DNA of 64,000 bases from Pararhodobacter zhoushanensis (GTDB taxonomy: Bacteria > Pseudomonadota > Alphaproteobacteria > Rhodobacterales > Rhodobacteraceae). The stretch lies in assembly GCF_003990445.1 (NCBI RefSeq), contig NZ_REEZ01000002.1:65121-129120 (forward strand), written 5' to 3'. The notes under the pieces are model-generated. The model searched no databases. It saw only the letters and a list, made by a program, of their open reading frames with translations, and was not told where the DNA came from. Every line of letters begins with the position of its first letter. The first letter of the stretch is position 1. The position numbers and the translations under genes are program-made. Positions 1-8,078 of the stretch are shown here, one piece after another.

Positions 1-1
1 G

Positions 2-181
2 CGGCAGATCGACCCCACGGGAACCGGTGCGCAGATCACCGCTGACAATGCCGATGATGCGGCAATGGCAGCCGAGGAGGCTCCGGCGGCAGACGCGGCT
101 CCGGCCACTCCGGCGGAAACCCCCGCTCCGGCCCCGGCTGAAGCGCCCGCCGAAGAACCCGCAGCCGCTCCGGCAAACTGA
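2..181 (+). CDS. C-terminal end of an unidentified protein (partial)
   Basis: An open frame enters from the left edge and stops with TGA at 179-181. The visible 59 residues start with a short polar stretch (RQIDPTGTGAQIT) and then become a low-complexity tail rich in Ala, Pro and Glu. Such tails occur on many Rhodobacteraceae proteins and do not identify the gene. A short GC-rich hairpin follows at once, consistent with a transcript end. I do not recognise the protein; the part that would identify it lies outside the window. Confidence 0.6.
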   Translation, partial: RQIDPTGTGAQITADNADDAAMAAEEAPAADAAPATPAETPAPAPAEAPAEEPAAAPAN

Positions 182-187
182 CCTTCC

Positions 188-210
188 TGCGCCCCCGCTT
201 CGGGGGCGCA
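188..210 (+). terminator. Possible intrinsic terminator after the partial gene
   Basis: A perfect 10-bp stem (TGCGCCCCCG / CGGGGGCGCA) closes a 3-base CTT loop seven bases after the stop codon. It is followed by GCCTTATT, so the T-run is weak. It fits termination or 3'-end protection of the upstream gene. Confidence 0.5.
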
Positions 211-228
211 GCCTTATTGGACCCCCGC

Positions 229-684
229 ATGACACCCGCCGACATCGACCACCCGCTGCTGGAGCCGGGCGAGCCCCTGCTCGCCACCTTCGCCCCGGAC
301 CGCAACCGGTACTGGCGCGATCACGGGATCATGGCGGTCGGGCTGATGGCGCTGGCAGGTGGTGTGCTCTGGCTGATCGGCTCGCCCTACCCCGCCATCG
401 GCTCGCTGGGCGCTATTCTCGCTGTCGCCGTGCGCGGCCTCTATCTGGCGGGCGAGACCTTCAAGATGCGCTGGCTGCTGACCGACCGGCGGCTCATTCT
501 GGCCGGTGGCGTCCGCTCGGTGAATTTGCTTGAGATCGACAAGGCGCGGCCCCTGTTGGGCGACGTGCAGCTGATCACCAGATCGGGCGACAAATATCTG
601 CTTAAATTTCTGGCGGACGAGACCGAGGTGATCACCAAGATCACCAACGCCCGCGATGCCCGCGCCAGAAACCGCCCCGCCTGA
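229..684 (+). CDS. bPH2-type (PH-like) membrane protein
   Basis: A 151-residue protein with two hydrophobic segments near residues 31-65, then a beta-rich part containing RWLLTDRRLILAGG. The W-x-x-T-D-R-R-(L/V)-I signature is typical of bacterial PH-like (bPH2, YdbS-like) domains at the membrane. ATG 229 is preferred; an in-frame TTG at 217 would add four residues. The next gene has the same signature, so the two look like a divergent tandem pair. Both precede the pyrC-like gene on the same strand. The molecular role of such proteins is generally unknown. Confidence 0.7.
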   Translation: MTPADIDHPLLEPGEPLLATFAPDRNRYWRDHGIMAVGLMALAGGVLWLIGSPYPAIGSLGAILAVAVRGLYLAGETFKMRWLLTDRRLILAGGVRSVNLLEIDKARPLLGDVQLITRSGDKYLLKFLADETEVITKITNARDARARNRPA

Positions 685-758
685 CCCGCGCACGGGCCGT
701 TTACTGGACAGAAAGGCGAGACGGGCCAGCATAGACCTTGTGAAATTGGGGATATGCC

Positions 759-1274
759 ATGCCTGCGACCAGTTTTTCCGCCGCCCTCTTCCTTATCCCG
801 CTGCTGGTGCTGCTGTTCAGCACCCAAGCGCTGGCCCCGGTGCGCCGCGCTTTTGCCACCCGAAAACCCGTTGTCGAACTGGCCCGCGATGAGCGCCTGA
901 TCGCCGTGATCCGCCCCGATCCCGGTGTCTTGGCCTTGCATGCGCTGGGGATCGCCGCGCTGGTGATCGCAGCGGCGCTGGTCGAACAGGTGCTGTTCGG
1001 CGCCAGTCCCGGCACCGCCTATCTGCCGCTCATGCCCTTTGCCCTTGCCGCGCTGGTGCATCTTCTGGCGCAGGGCAGCGCACAATGGCTGGTCACCGAC
1101 CGCCGGGTGATCACCGCGCTGGGGGCCTCGTTGCCGCTGTCGGACATTGCCCGGATCACGGTTGGCGCGGTGTCGGTGCAGCTGGATGGCTCCGGCACGC
1201 AATCGGTGCGTTTGGTCGGCCTGCCCGACGCGCCCGCCACCGCCCGGCTCATCCGACACGCGCTTGAGCAGTAG
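759..1274 (+). CDS. Second bPH2-type membrane protein
   Basis: A 171-residue protein. It begins with a hydrophobic N-terminal segment (about residues 5-25), has further membrane segments near residues 58-72 and 86-104, and then carries QWLVTDRRVITALG, the same PH-like signature as the upstream protein. Overall sequence is otherwise quite different, so any duplication is old. The gap to the upstream gene is 74 bases. Its stop lies 81 bases before the pyrC-like start, so co-transcription with pyrC and plsY is plausible. Function unknown. Confidence 0.68.
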   Translation: MPATSFSAALFLIPLLVLLFSTQALAPVRRAFATRKPVVELARDERLIAVIRPDPGVLALHALGIAALVIAAALVEQVLFGASPGTAYLPLMPFALAALVHLLAQGSAQWLVTDRRVITALGASLPLSDIARITVGAVSVQLDGSGTQSVRLVGLPDAPATARLIRHALEQ

Positions 1275-1355
1275 CGCCCCGGCCCGTCCGGCGTTATAAG
1301 CCCGCCCGAACCCGGTGGCTTGAGGGCCGCCCGGACGGCAAGCAAGGCGGCGCGC

Positions 1356-2633
1356 ATGATCCTTCACTTTTCCAACGCTCGGCTGATCGACCCCGAGGCG
1401 GGCACCGATGCCACAGGCTCGCTGACCGTCGAAAACGGCCGCATAACCGCCCTGAACGCGCCCGCGCCCCAAGGGGCCGAGGTGATCGACGCACGCGGCA
1501 GATGTCTGGCACCGGGGATCGTCGATTGGGGCGTCCATGTCGGTGAGCCGGGCGCGCGCCACAAGGAAAGCTACCGCTCGGCCGGACAGGCCGCCGCGGC
1601 GGGCGGGGTGACCACGTTCATCACCCGCCCCGACACCCTGCCGGCCACGGACACCCCCGAATCCCTCGACTTTCTCGCCCGCCGCGCCAGCATCGAAGCC
1701 CCGGTCAACGTGCGCCACATGGCGGCCCTGACCCGCGGCCGCGAAGGGCGCGAGATGGCCGAGATCGGCTTCCTGATGGACGCCGGGGCCGTCGCCTTTA
1801 CCGACGTCGAACACGTCACCCGCGACACCAAGGTGCTGTCGCGCTGCCTGACCTATGCGCGCTCACTGGGCGCGCTGGTGGTGTGCCACCCGCAAGACCC
1901 GGGGCTGAGCGCCGGGGCGGCGGTGACCTCGGGAAAATTCGCCTCGCTGCGCGGGTTGCCGGGCGTGTCGCCGATGGCCGAACGGATGGGGTTTGACCGC
2001 GACATGGCCTTGGTGGAGATGACCGGCGTGCGCTATCACGCCGACCAGATCACCTGCGCGCGCACCCTGCCCGCGCTGGAACGCGCCAAGAAGAACGGGC
2101 TGGATGTGACGGCGGGGATCTCGATCCACCACCTGACGCTGAACGAATTCGACGTCGGCGATTACCGGTCGTTCTTCAAACTGACCCCGCCCCTGCGCGC
2201 CGAAGACGACCGGCTGGCGATGATCGAGGCCGTCGCCGACGGGCTGATCGACGTGATCTGCTCGATGCACACGCCGCAGGACGAGGAATCCAAGCGCCTG
2301 CCCTATGAAGAGGCGGCTCCCGGCGCGGTGGGTCTGGAAACGCTGCTGCCCGCCGCGCTGCGGCTCTATCACAACGACCAGCTCACCCTGCCCCAGCTCT
2401 GGCGCGCCCTGTCGCTGAACCCGGCCCGCAGGCTGGGACTGGAGGCCGGGCGGCTGAGTGCCGGTGCGCCCGCCGATCTGGTGTTGTTTGACGCCGATGC
2501 GCCCTTTGTGCTGGACCGGTTCCTGCTGCGCTCGAAGTCAAAGAACTCGCCCTTTGACGGGGCACGGCTGCAGGGTAAGGTTCTGGCAACCTATGTCGCC
2601 GGGAAACCGGTCTTTGTGCGCGAGGCCGCCTGA
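1356..2633 (+). CDS. pyrC: Dihydroorotase-like protein (PyrC family), catalytic residues missing
   Basis: A 425-residue amidohydrolase-fold protein aligning by eye with class I dihydroorotase along its length. The usual metal motif D-x-H-x-H near residue 60 reads DWGVHVGEPG here, so the first metal histidine is Gly. The C-terminal TDHAPH motif reads SMHTPQ, so the catalytic Asp is gone. The HHLTLNE segment and the GLETLLPAAL region are kept. The family includes non-catalytic partners of aspartate transcarbamoylase (Pseudomonas PyrC'), and I infer a similar structural role in pyrimidine synthesis. ATG 1356 was chosen because it directly precedes the conserved N-terminal strand. plsY overlaps its stop by one base. 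Confidence 0.8.
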   Translation: MILHFSNARLIDPEAGTDATGSLTVENGRITALNAPAPQGAEVIDARGRCLAPGIVDWGVHVGEPGARHKESYRSAGQAAAAGGVTTFITRPDTLPATDTPESLDFLARRASIEAPVNVRHMAALTRGREGREMAEIGFLMDAGAVAFTDVEHVTRDTKVLSRCLTYARSLGALVVCHPQDPGLSAGAAVTSGKFASLRGLPGVSPMAERMGFDRDMALVEMTGVRYHADQITCARTLPALERAKKNGLDVTAGISIHHLTLNEFDVGDYRSFFKLTPPLRAEDDRLAMIEAVADGLIDVICSMHTPQDEESKRLPYEEAAPGAVGLETLLPAALRLYHNDQLTLPQLWRALSLNPARRLGLEAGRLSAGAPADLVLFDADAPFVLDRFLLRSKSKNSPFDGARLQGKVLATYVAGKPVFVREAA

Positions 2634-3247
2634 TGCTCCCCGATCTGACCACCGCGCCGCTGCTGCTGATCGCCATCGCGATCGGATCGTACCTGCTGGG
2701 CTCGATCCCCTTCGGCGTTGTGATCACCAAGGCGATGGGGCTGGGCGACGTCCGTGCCATCGGCTCGGGCAACATCGGCGCAACCAATGTGCTGCGCACC
2801 GGCAACAAACCGGCGGCGCTGGCGACACTGCTGCTGGACGCGGCCAAGGGCGCGGTGGCGGTGCTGATCGCCCGCGCCGTGGCTGGCGAGGATGCCGCAC
2901 AGGTAGCGGCGCTGATGTCCTTTCTGGGGCATCTGTTCCCGGTCTGGCTGGGATTCAAAGGCGGCAAGGGGGTTGCGACCTTCCTCGGCACGCTGCTGGC
3001 GCTGGCCTGGCCCATCGGTCTGGCCTGCTGCGCCACCTGGCTGGTGGCACTGGCGGTGACGCGGATTTCTTCGGCCTCGGCGCTGGTCGCCTCGGCCGCA
3101 GCGGCGCTCTATCTGTGGATCTGGGGCCCGCAGAGCCTGATCGCACTGGCTGTGGTTCTGGCGGCGCTGGTCTGGGTGAGGCACGCGGCGAATATCGCGC
3201 GGTTGATGAACGGGACGGAACCGAAGGTCGGTCGCAAGAAGAGTTGA
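2633..3247 (+). CDS. plsY: Acyl-phosphate:glycerol-3-phosphate acyltransferase PlsY
   Basis: A 204-residue polytopic membrane protein that transfers an acyl group from acyl-phosphate to glycerol-3-phosphate, the first acylation in phospholipid synthesis. All three family motifs are visible: LLGSIPFG near residue 21, GSGNIGATN near 43, and GHLFPVWLGFKGGKGVAT near 101. Length is normal. Start and upstream stop overlap as TGATG, so translation is probably coupled to the pyrC-like gene. A GC-rich palindromic repeat follows. Confidence 0.95.
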   Translation: MLPDLTTAPLLLIAIAIGSYLLGSIPFGVVITKAMGLGDVRAIGSGNIGATNVLRTGNKPAALATLLLDAAKGAVAVLIARAVAGEDAAQVAALMSFLGHLFPVWLGFKGGKGVATFLGTLLALAWPIGLACCATWLVALAVTRISSASALVASAAAALYLWIWGPQSLIALAVVLAALVWVRHAANIARLMNGTEPKVGRKKS

Positions 3248-3257
3248 GGCTGGTACT

Positions 3258-3385
3258 GTGGGGCGGTGCCGCCCCGGGTTTACTGTTGGTGCCGGGGGGC
3301 TGCCGCCCCCCGGACCCCCTGCTTCAAGGAGGGTACACGTACCCTCCTTGAAAATCCTCCCGTGGATATTTTTGGACAGATGATG
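3258..3385. repeat. Palindromic intergenic repeat, copy A (GGATATTT family)
   Basis: Three palindromes in a row: 3260-3275 (GGGGCGG / CCGCCCC), 3292-3313 (CCGGGGGG / CCCCCCGG) and 3323-3352 (14-bp arms, TTCAAGGAGGGTAC). These are followed by the core GTGGATATTTTTGGACAGATGA. It sits between the convergent ends of plsY and a lipoprotein gene. Copies with the same layout recur through the window. Confidence 0.8.
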
Positions 3386-3393
3386 ACGCGCGC

Positions 3394-4062
3394 TTAGCTG
3401 CAAATGCCGCGGCGTTGCAGGCCGTCCCAGGGGAGCCAAACAGGGACGTCGGGCATCGCGCCCGGCTCCATCACCTGCCCCAGCAGATCGCGCAGGCGGG
3501 CGGTGCGGGCGCCCTCGGGATCGAGCGTCTCGCAGCAGACGTATTCCTCCACCAGACTGGCTTGCTGCTCGTAGCCGAAGTCTAGGAAGCGCGCATTGTC
3601 GTTCGGGTCGAAGAGATAGGGGTCGGCGGCGCTGGCGTGTTCCGCACCGACGCGCAGGGGCGAGTAGCCGGTGCTTTCGCGGTTCTGCCATTGCCAGACA
3701 TGGGTCAGCTCATGCACCAGATACATTGCCGCCCCCAGCGTCATCGTCCCATCCGGGCGGCGCGCGAAGTCGGGTTGCAGGACGTCGGGGCGCACGTGCA
3801 TGGTTTCGAACAGCACCACCCCTGCGGCACGGCCATATTCGACGGCGGCTGTGGGCGGTGGCAGGATGCGCTCGCGGCAGGTGGTGCGCGGGCGGGTCGC
3901 GAAGGCGTGGCGGCGCATGCCGACAAAGCCGTTGCGATAGAACCGCACGGCGGTGGGGTCGAGCGTGCGGCCGAAAAGGCGTTGGGCCAGATCTGTCTCA
4001 GGCGCCGTCAGGGGGCGACCGCAGGCGGCGAGCAAAAGGAAGAGAGCAAGGAGGATGCGCAT
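3394..4062 (-). CDS. Putative zinc metallopeptidase-like lipoprotein
   Basis: From ATG 4062 the protein is 222 residues and starts MRILLALFLLLAAC, a short signal with a lipobox Cys at position 14, so it is probably an envelope lipoprotein. Near the middle is VHELTHVWQWQ, an HExxH zinc-peptidase motif, preceded by a hydrophobic stretch. Several cysteines lie near the C-terminus (YVCCE). A longer start at TTG 4098 would overlap the upstream SDR stop; I prefer the ATG because it places the signal peptide at the N-terminus. It is last in a minus-strand operon. I know of no assigned substrate. Confidence 0.7.
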   Translation of the reverse strand: MRILLALFLLLAACGRPLTAPETDLAQRLFGRTLDPTAVRFYRNGFVGMRRHAFATRPRTTCRERILPPPTAAVEYGRAAGVVLFETMHVRPDVLQPDFARRPDGTMTLGAAMYLVHELTHVWQWQNRESTGYSPLRVGAEHASAADPYLFDPNDNARFLDFGYEQQASLVEEYVCCETLDPEGARTARLRDLLGQVMEPGAMPDVPVWLPWDGLQRRGICS

Positions 4063-4094
4063 GAGGCTTATCCCATGGTCCAAGCCCTTGGCCG

Positions 4095-4883
4095 TCAAGA
4101 CGATTCGCGTGCCATCCTCTTCAACATCTGGCGTTCGTATAAGCCCGGCGCGATCCGCATCATCAGGGCCGAGAGCGCGGCGACACGGCCGACGGGGATG
4201 AAACGGCGCCCTTGGTCGAGGCCCTTGAGGATCACCGCCGCCGCCTGATCCGGCGTCATCGCGTCGATCCCGTCGGTCGCCGCGCCAGGTCGCCCGATCC
4301 CGTTGACGGTGTATTCTGCGCCGGGGTTGGTGGCCACGAAGGACGGGGCTGCGAGGGCGACGCGGACGCCGTGCGGCGCTTCTTCACCCCTGAGCGAGGT
4401 GAAGAACCCGGTCATCGCGTGCTTGGAGGCGGCATAGGCTGTGCGGTGTTTGAGCGGCGCGAACCCGGCGACCGAGGTGATCGCCAGATGCGTGCCATGC
4501 GCGGCGCGCAGGTCAGGGAGCAGCGCAGCGGCGAGGTTCACCGCGCCCCAGTAGTTGATCTCGAACGCCCGGCGATGCGCCGCCGGGTCCATCGCGGCGA
4601 AGGGGGCGATCAGCGTGACGCCTGCGTTATAGACCGCCAGATCCAGCGAGGGGCGCGCGGCCCGGATCTGCGCCACGGTGGCCGCCACCTGTTCGGAGTC
4701 GGTCACGTCACAGGCGTGCAGGCTTTGCTGCGCGCCGTCCTTGAGCGCGCCGAATCCGCCGGGCAGGTCGAGCAAGGCGCAGAACCAGCCGCGCGCCTGC
4801 AGGCCTGCCGCCAACGCCCGGCCCAGCCCCCCGCCGCCGCCGGTGATCACCGCCGTTTTCAAGGCCGCGCCCACGCCTGCCAC
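4095..4883 (-). CDS. Short-chain dehydrogenase/reductase (SDR)
   Basis: A classical NAD(P)-dependent SDR. The cofactor loop TGGGGGLG is at the N-terminus, YNAGV follows at the usual distance, and the catalytic Ser (ITSVAG) and YAASK Tyr/Lys pair are in place. The protein has 262 residues from GTG 4883. A TTG at 4862, overlapping the upstream epimerase stop as TTGA, would give the more usual MKTAVITGG start, so the true start is uncertain. With the flavin monooxygenase and epimerase upstream it suggests an oxidation pathway for an alcohol or ketone. The substrate cannot be read from sequence. Confidence 0.85.
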   Translation of the reverse strand: MAGVGAALKTAVITGGGGGLGRALAAGLQARGWFCALLDLPGGFGALKDGAQQSLHACDVTDSEQVAATVAQIRAARPSLDLAVYNAGVTLIAPFAAMDPAAHRRAFEINYWGAVNLAAALLPDLRAAHGTHLAITSVAGFAPLKHRTAYAASKHAMTGFFTSLRGEEAPHGVRVALAAPSFVATNPGAEYTVNGIGRPGAATDGIDAMTPDQAAAVILKGLDQGRRFIPVGRVAALSALMMRIAPGLYERQMLKRMARESS

Positions 4884-5767
4884 AGCGCGAAAACCTGCGC
4901 CGAGGTCAGGTCCGGCGTATAACCAAAGCGCTCTTTCAGCGCCGTGTTATCCAGCACGGGCCGGTACTGAAGAAACCGCACCTGCTCGGGCCCATAGCGC
5001 GACAGCCCCAGAGGCCGCGCCACCCCCAGAGCCAATTTGAGCGCCCACGCAGGCAGCACCAGCAACGGCTTGCCCATCGCCGCCGCCAGATCCTGCACGC
5101 TCATCGCCCCGTCCCCGGCGACGTTGAACACCCCCGCCGGGCCCTCCGTCGCCGCACGAATCAGGATACGCGCCAAGTCTTGCGTCCAGATGAACACGAA
5201 CGGACTGCCCGACCCGGCCACCGCCAGCACCCGCTTGCGCCGGAACAGCGCGGTGATCTGGTTCTCAACCCCCTCGCCCAGCACGGTGCCGATGCGCAGC
5301 ACCACCTGCTCCAGCGCAGGATGGTTAACGCGAGCTTCGGCCAGCATCTCCTCGACCTGCCGCTTGTGGTCGGCATAGGCGAACTCGACATTGCCGCGCA
5401 GCGGGTCGGTTTCCCGCAAGGGCACCGGGTTGTCAGCGTGATAGCCGTAAGCCGCACCCGACGAGGTCACCACCAGCCGCCGCACCCCCTGCGCCACACA
5501 GGCGTCGAGCACATTGCGCGTGCCCTGCACATCCACCCGCCACTCGAAATCGCGGGTCGAGCCCTTGGGCGGCGTGACGATCGAGGCCAGATGCACCACC
5601 ACCTCGGGCCGGACGGCGGCGATCACGCGGGCCGGATCGTCGCCGGTCACGTCCATCCGCTCATAGCCGGGGGCGACATCGGTGGCCAGCACCTCGTGCC
5701 CGCCAAGCCCGGCGATCAGCGCGCGCCCGACATTGCCCGCCGCCCCGGTGATCAGGATGCGGGTCAT
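4859..5767 (-). CDS. NAD-dependent epimerase/dehydratase family protein
   Basis: A 302-residue extended-SDR protein. The Rossmann loop TGAAGNVG starts at residue 7, VVTSSGAAYGYH holds the catalytic serine region, and YADHK supplies the Tyr-x3-Lys pair. The C-terminal third is variable, as in this family. ATG 5767 overlaps the stop of the BASS transporter (ATGA), giving coupled translation. Family members act on nucleotide sugars or on hydroxysteroid-like and other small alcohols. The neighbouring transporter and monooxygenase make a small-molecule substrate more likely than a sugar nucleotide (inference). Confidence 0.82.
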   Translation of the reverse strand: MTRILITGAAGNVGRALIAGLGGHEVLATDVAPGYERMDVTGDDPARVIAAVRPEVVVHLASIVTPPKGSTRDFEWRVDVQGTRNVLDACVAQGVRRLVVTSSGAAYGYHADNPVPLRETDPLRGNVEFAYADHKRQVEEMLAEARVNHPALEQVVLRIGTVLGEGVENQITALFRRKRVLAVAGSGSPFVFIWTQDLARILIRAATEGPAGVFNVAGDGAMSVQDLAAAMGKPLLVLPAWALKLALGVARPLGLSRYGPEQVRFLQYRPVLDNTALKERFGYTPDLTSAQVFALWQAWARP

Positions 5768-6660
5768 AGCGGCCTCCGCGCCCAGGCCATGGCCAGCGCC
5801 AGCCCGCTGATCGCGTGCCACAGGCCCCAGAAGGCGGCGACCACCGCCATGCCGCCAAGGCCCCCGAAGAAGGCAAAGATCAGGATCAGCCCCAGACCCG
5901 AGTTCTGTATCCCCGTCTCAATCGTAATCGCCCGCCGGTCCGCCGGGGCCACGCGCGCCAGCGTGGCGATGCCATAGCCCAGCCCCAGAGCCAGCGCGTT
6001 ATGGGCGATGACAAGCCCTGCGACCAGCCCCGCGAGGGCGACGAAATAGGTCCAGTTCCCGGCCAGCGCGGCCAGAATGAAGGCCAGAAAGATCACCATC
6101 GACAGGATCTGCATCGGCTTGCGGATCTTCGCCGCCAACGCCGGTTTATACGCGTTTACCAACATTCCAACCGCCAGCGGCAGCACCAACAGGAACAGCA
6201 CCGTCACCGCCACCTGCACCGGATCAATTGTCGTTGCGTGCAGGATCTCGCGCGTCGGCGCATAAAGCCCGCCCCAGAGCGCGATATTGAGCGGCGTCAG
6301 GACAATCGCCCCCAGCGTCGCAATCGCCGTCAGGCTGACCGACAGCGCGGCATTCCCGCCCGCCCTATGGGTCAGAAAGTTCGAGATATTCCCGCCCGGA
6401 CAGGCCGCCACCACGATCAGCCCCAAGGCAATCGACGGGCGCGGCTGCATCACCAGCACCAAGAGATAGGTCGCCGCCGGCAGCGCAACGAATTGCGACA
6501 GAAAGCCCGCGATCACCGGGCGCGGCGCGCGCGCCAGCGCGCGGAACTGCGCGGGCCGCAGATCCAGCGCGATGGCGAACATCACCACTGCAAGGATCGC
6601 GTTCAGCAGCGTCAGGGACGCGGGGCTGAAGTTGAGCATGACGTCGTCGATCTGATCCAT
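5764..6660 (-). CDS. Bile acid:sodium symporter (BASS) family transporter
   Basis: A 298-residue, highly hydrophobic protein with about ten predicted membrane segments. The two crossover signatures of the BASS fold are visible: ACPGGNISNFLTHRAGGN near residue 85 and ETGIQNSGLGL near 245. The family couples sodium to uptake of organic anions such as bile acids, pantoate and keto-acids. The gene starts one base after the monooxygenase stop and overlaps the epimerase start, so it belongs to the same operon. It may import the compound the operon oxidises. Confidence 0.9.
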   Translation of the reverse strand: MDQIDDVMLNFSPASLTLLNAILAVVMFAIALDLRPAQFRALARAPRPVIAGFLSQFVALPAATYLLVLVMQPRPSIALGLIVVAACPGGNISNFLTHRAGGNAALSVSLTAIATLGAIVLTPLNIALWGGLYAPTREILHATTIDPVQVAVTVLFLLVLPLAVGMLVNAYKPALAAKIRKPMQILSMVIFLAFILAALAGNWTYFVALAGLVAGLVIAHNALALGLGYGIATLARVAPADRRAITIETGIQNSGLGLILIFAFFGGLGGMAVVAAFWGLWHAISGLALAMAWARRPL

Positions 6661-6661
6661 C

Positions 6662-7957
6662 TCAGCCCCCCAATGCCGTGATATGCTTGGCCAGCGCCGC
6701 CCGGTACGTGTCGCGCTCGACGTAATAGGCCATGCGCGGCAGGTCGATGTAGGTCATCCCGCCGGTCACCCGACCAAAGCCCGCCGCCTTCTCGGCCTTG
6801 ATCGACTGCGCCGCCGGATCGCCCGCGCGGATGCCCTTGAGATAGCGCACCACCATCTCGGCCTGCTCATGCCGCCCCTGCCAGCCCAGCCCTGTCGCCT
6901 CGATCATGCCCATCACGAAGAGATCGTCACGCTCAGGGTGCAGACAGTTGAGGTACAGATGCGGCGCGGCCCCCTGCCAGTTGAGCAAGGCGCGGTCGAT
7001 GAACGGGTAGTGCAGCAGATAGCCGGTCGCAGCGATGATCAGATCGTAGTCGTCGCTGGTGCCATCGGTGAAGACCACCCGCCTGCCCTCGAAGCGGGCA
7101 ATATCGGGTCGCACGCGAATATCGCCGTGGCCCGCATGAAAAATCGCCAAGGAGTTCACCACCGGATGGCTCTCATACAGCTTGTGATCCGGCGCCGGGA
7201 ACCCCACGCGCTGCGGATCGCCGGTGAACCAGCGCAGGATCATTCCGTCCACCCGCCGTTTGAGCCACATCGGCAGCTTGAGCGCGCCGCCAATCGTGTC
7301 CGCCGGTTTGCCGAAAATGTATTTCGGCACAAAATGATAGCCTCGCCGCAGCGACAGATCTGCCACCTCGCCATGATGCGCCGCGTCCACGGCAATATCG
7401 CAGCCCGAGTTACCGCCGCCGATCACCAACACCCGCTTTCCGCGCATCTGGTCGGGATGGCGGTACTGCGCGGAATGGATCAGCTCCCCGGCAAACGCGC
7501 CGGGGAACGCCGGCAGGTTCGGCTCGCTGAGCGTGCCATTGGCGATCATCACGCCGCTGAACTCGCCCGCGTGTTCCTCACCCGCTTCACGCCACACCAC
7601 CCGCCAATGCCCCTCGCCCAAGGGCTCACAGCGCAGTACCTCAGCCCCGAAGCGAAAGTGCCGCCGCAGATCGAACCGATCGGCAAAGGCGCGGAAATAG
7701 TCACGCAGCACCGAGTGTTTAGGGTAATCCGCCACCCCCGCCTCCATCGGGAAATCGCGGAATTCTGTCTTGGTCTTCGACGAAATCAGATGCGCCGAGG
7801 CATACATCGTCGAGCGCGGCCCCTCGATGTCCCACAGACCCCCGACATCCGAATGCAGCTCGAAGCCCTGAAACGCGATCCCCTGCTCGACCAGAAGCTT
7901 GGCACAGGCCAACCCCATCGGCCCCGCCCCGATCAACGCAATCGGCAATTCCCCCAC
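6662..7957 (-). CDS. Flavin-containing monooxygenase (FMO-like)
   Basis: A 431-residue FAD/NADPH monooxygenase. The FAD loop GAGPMG lies at the N-terminus, the NADP loop GGGNSGCD sits near residue 185, and between them FAGELIHSAQY fits the FMO fingerprint FxGxxxHxxx(Y/F). ATG is absent near the FAD loop; GTG 7957, seven bases after GGGAGGG, gives the natural N-terminus. An open extension to 8236 runs through a GC-rich repeat and is not coding. It heads the monooxygenase-transporter-epimerase-SDR-lipoprotein operon. Substrate unknown; N-, S- or ketone oxidation are all possible. Confidence 0.87.
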   Translation of the reverse strand: MGELPIALIGAGPMGLACAKLLVEQGIAFQGFELHSDVGGLWDIEGPRSTMYASAHLISSKTKTEFRDFPMEAGVADYPKHSVLRDYFRAFADRFDLRRHFRFGAEVLRCEPLGEGHWRVVWREAGEEHAGEFSGVMIANGTLSEPNLPAFPGAFAGELIHSAQYRHPDQMRGKRVLVIGGGNSGCDIAVDAAHHGEVADLSLRRGYHFVPKYIFGKPADTIGGALKLPMWLKRRVDGMILRWFTGDPQRVGFPAPDHKLYESHPVVNSLAIFHAGHGDIRVRPDIARFEGRRVVFTDGTSDDYDLIIAATGYLLHYPFIDRALLNWQGAAPHLYLNCLHPERDDLFVMGMIEATGLGWQGRHEQAEMVVRYLKGIRAGDPAAQSIKAEKAAGFGRVTGGMTYIDLPRMAYYVERDTYRAALAKHITALGG

Positions 7958-7971
7958 AACGCACCCTCCCT

Positions 7972-8078
7972 CACCTTGTCTCAAATACTCCCGGGGGCGG
8001 CGCATCGCGCCGGCGGGGGTGGGACACCCCCGAGCGCGCCGAGGGAGCTCGATGCCCCCGAGGCGCGCCCCTCGCCGC
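7972..8078. repeat. Palindromic intergenic repeat, copy B (degenerate, reverse)
   Basis: Between the ABC ATPase end and the monooxygenase start lies CTCAAATACTCCCGGGGG, resembling the reverse complement of the CCCCGGGGATATTT core but with one substitution, followed by G/C-rich inverted repeats up to the ATPase stop. It is a weaker match than the other copies. Confidence 0.5.

Noticed and set aside
441-1814. Long minus-strand open frame (457 codons) opposite the PH-like and pyrC-like genes
   Set aside because: High GC makes stops rare in antisense frames. Its translation is a Gly/Arg/Gln-rich string without any family motif, and the plus-strand genes explain the DNA.
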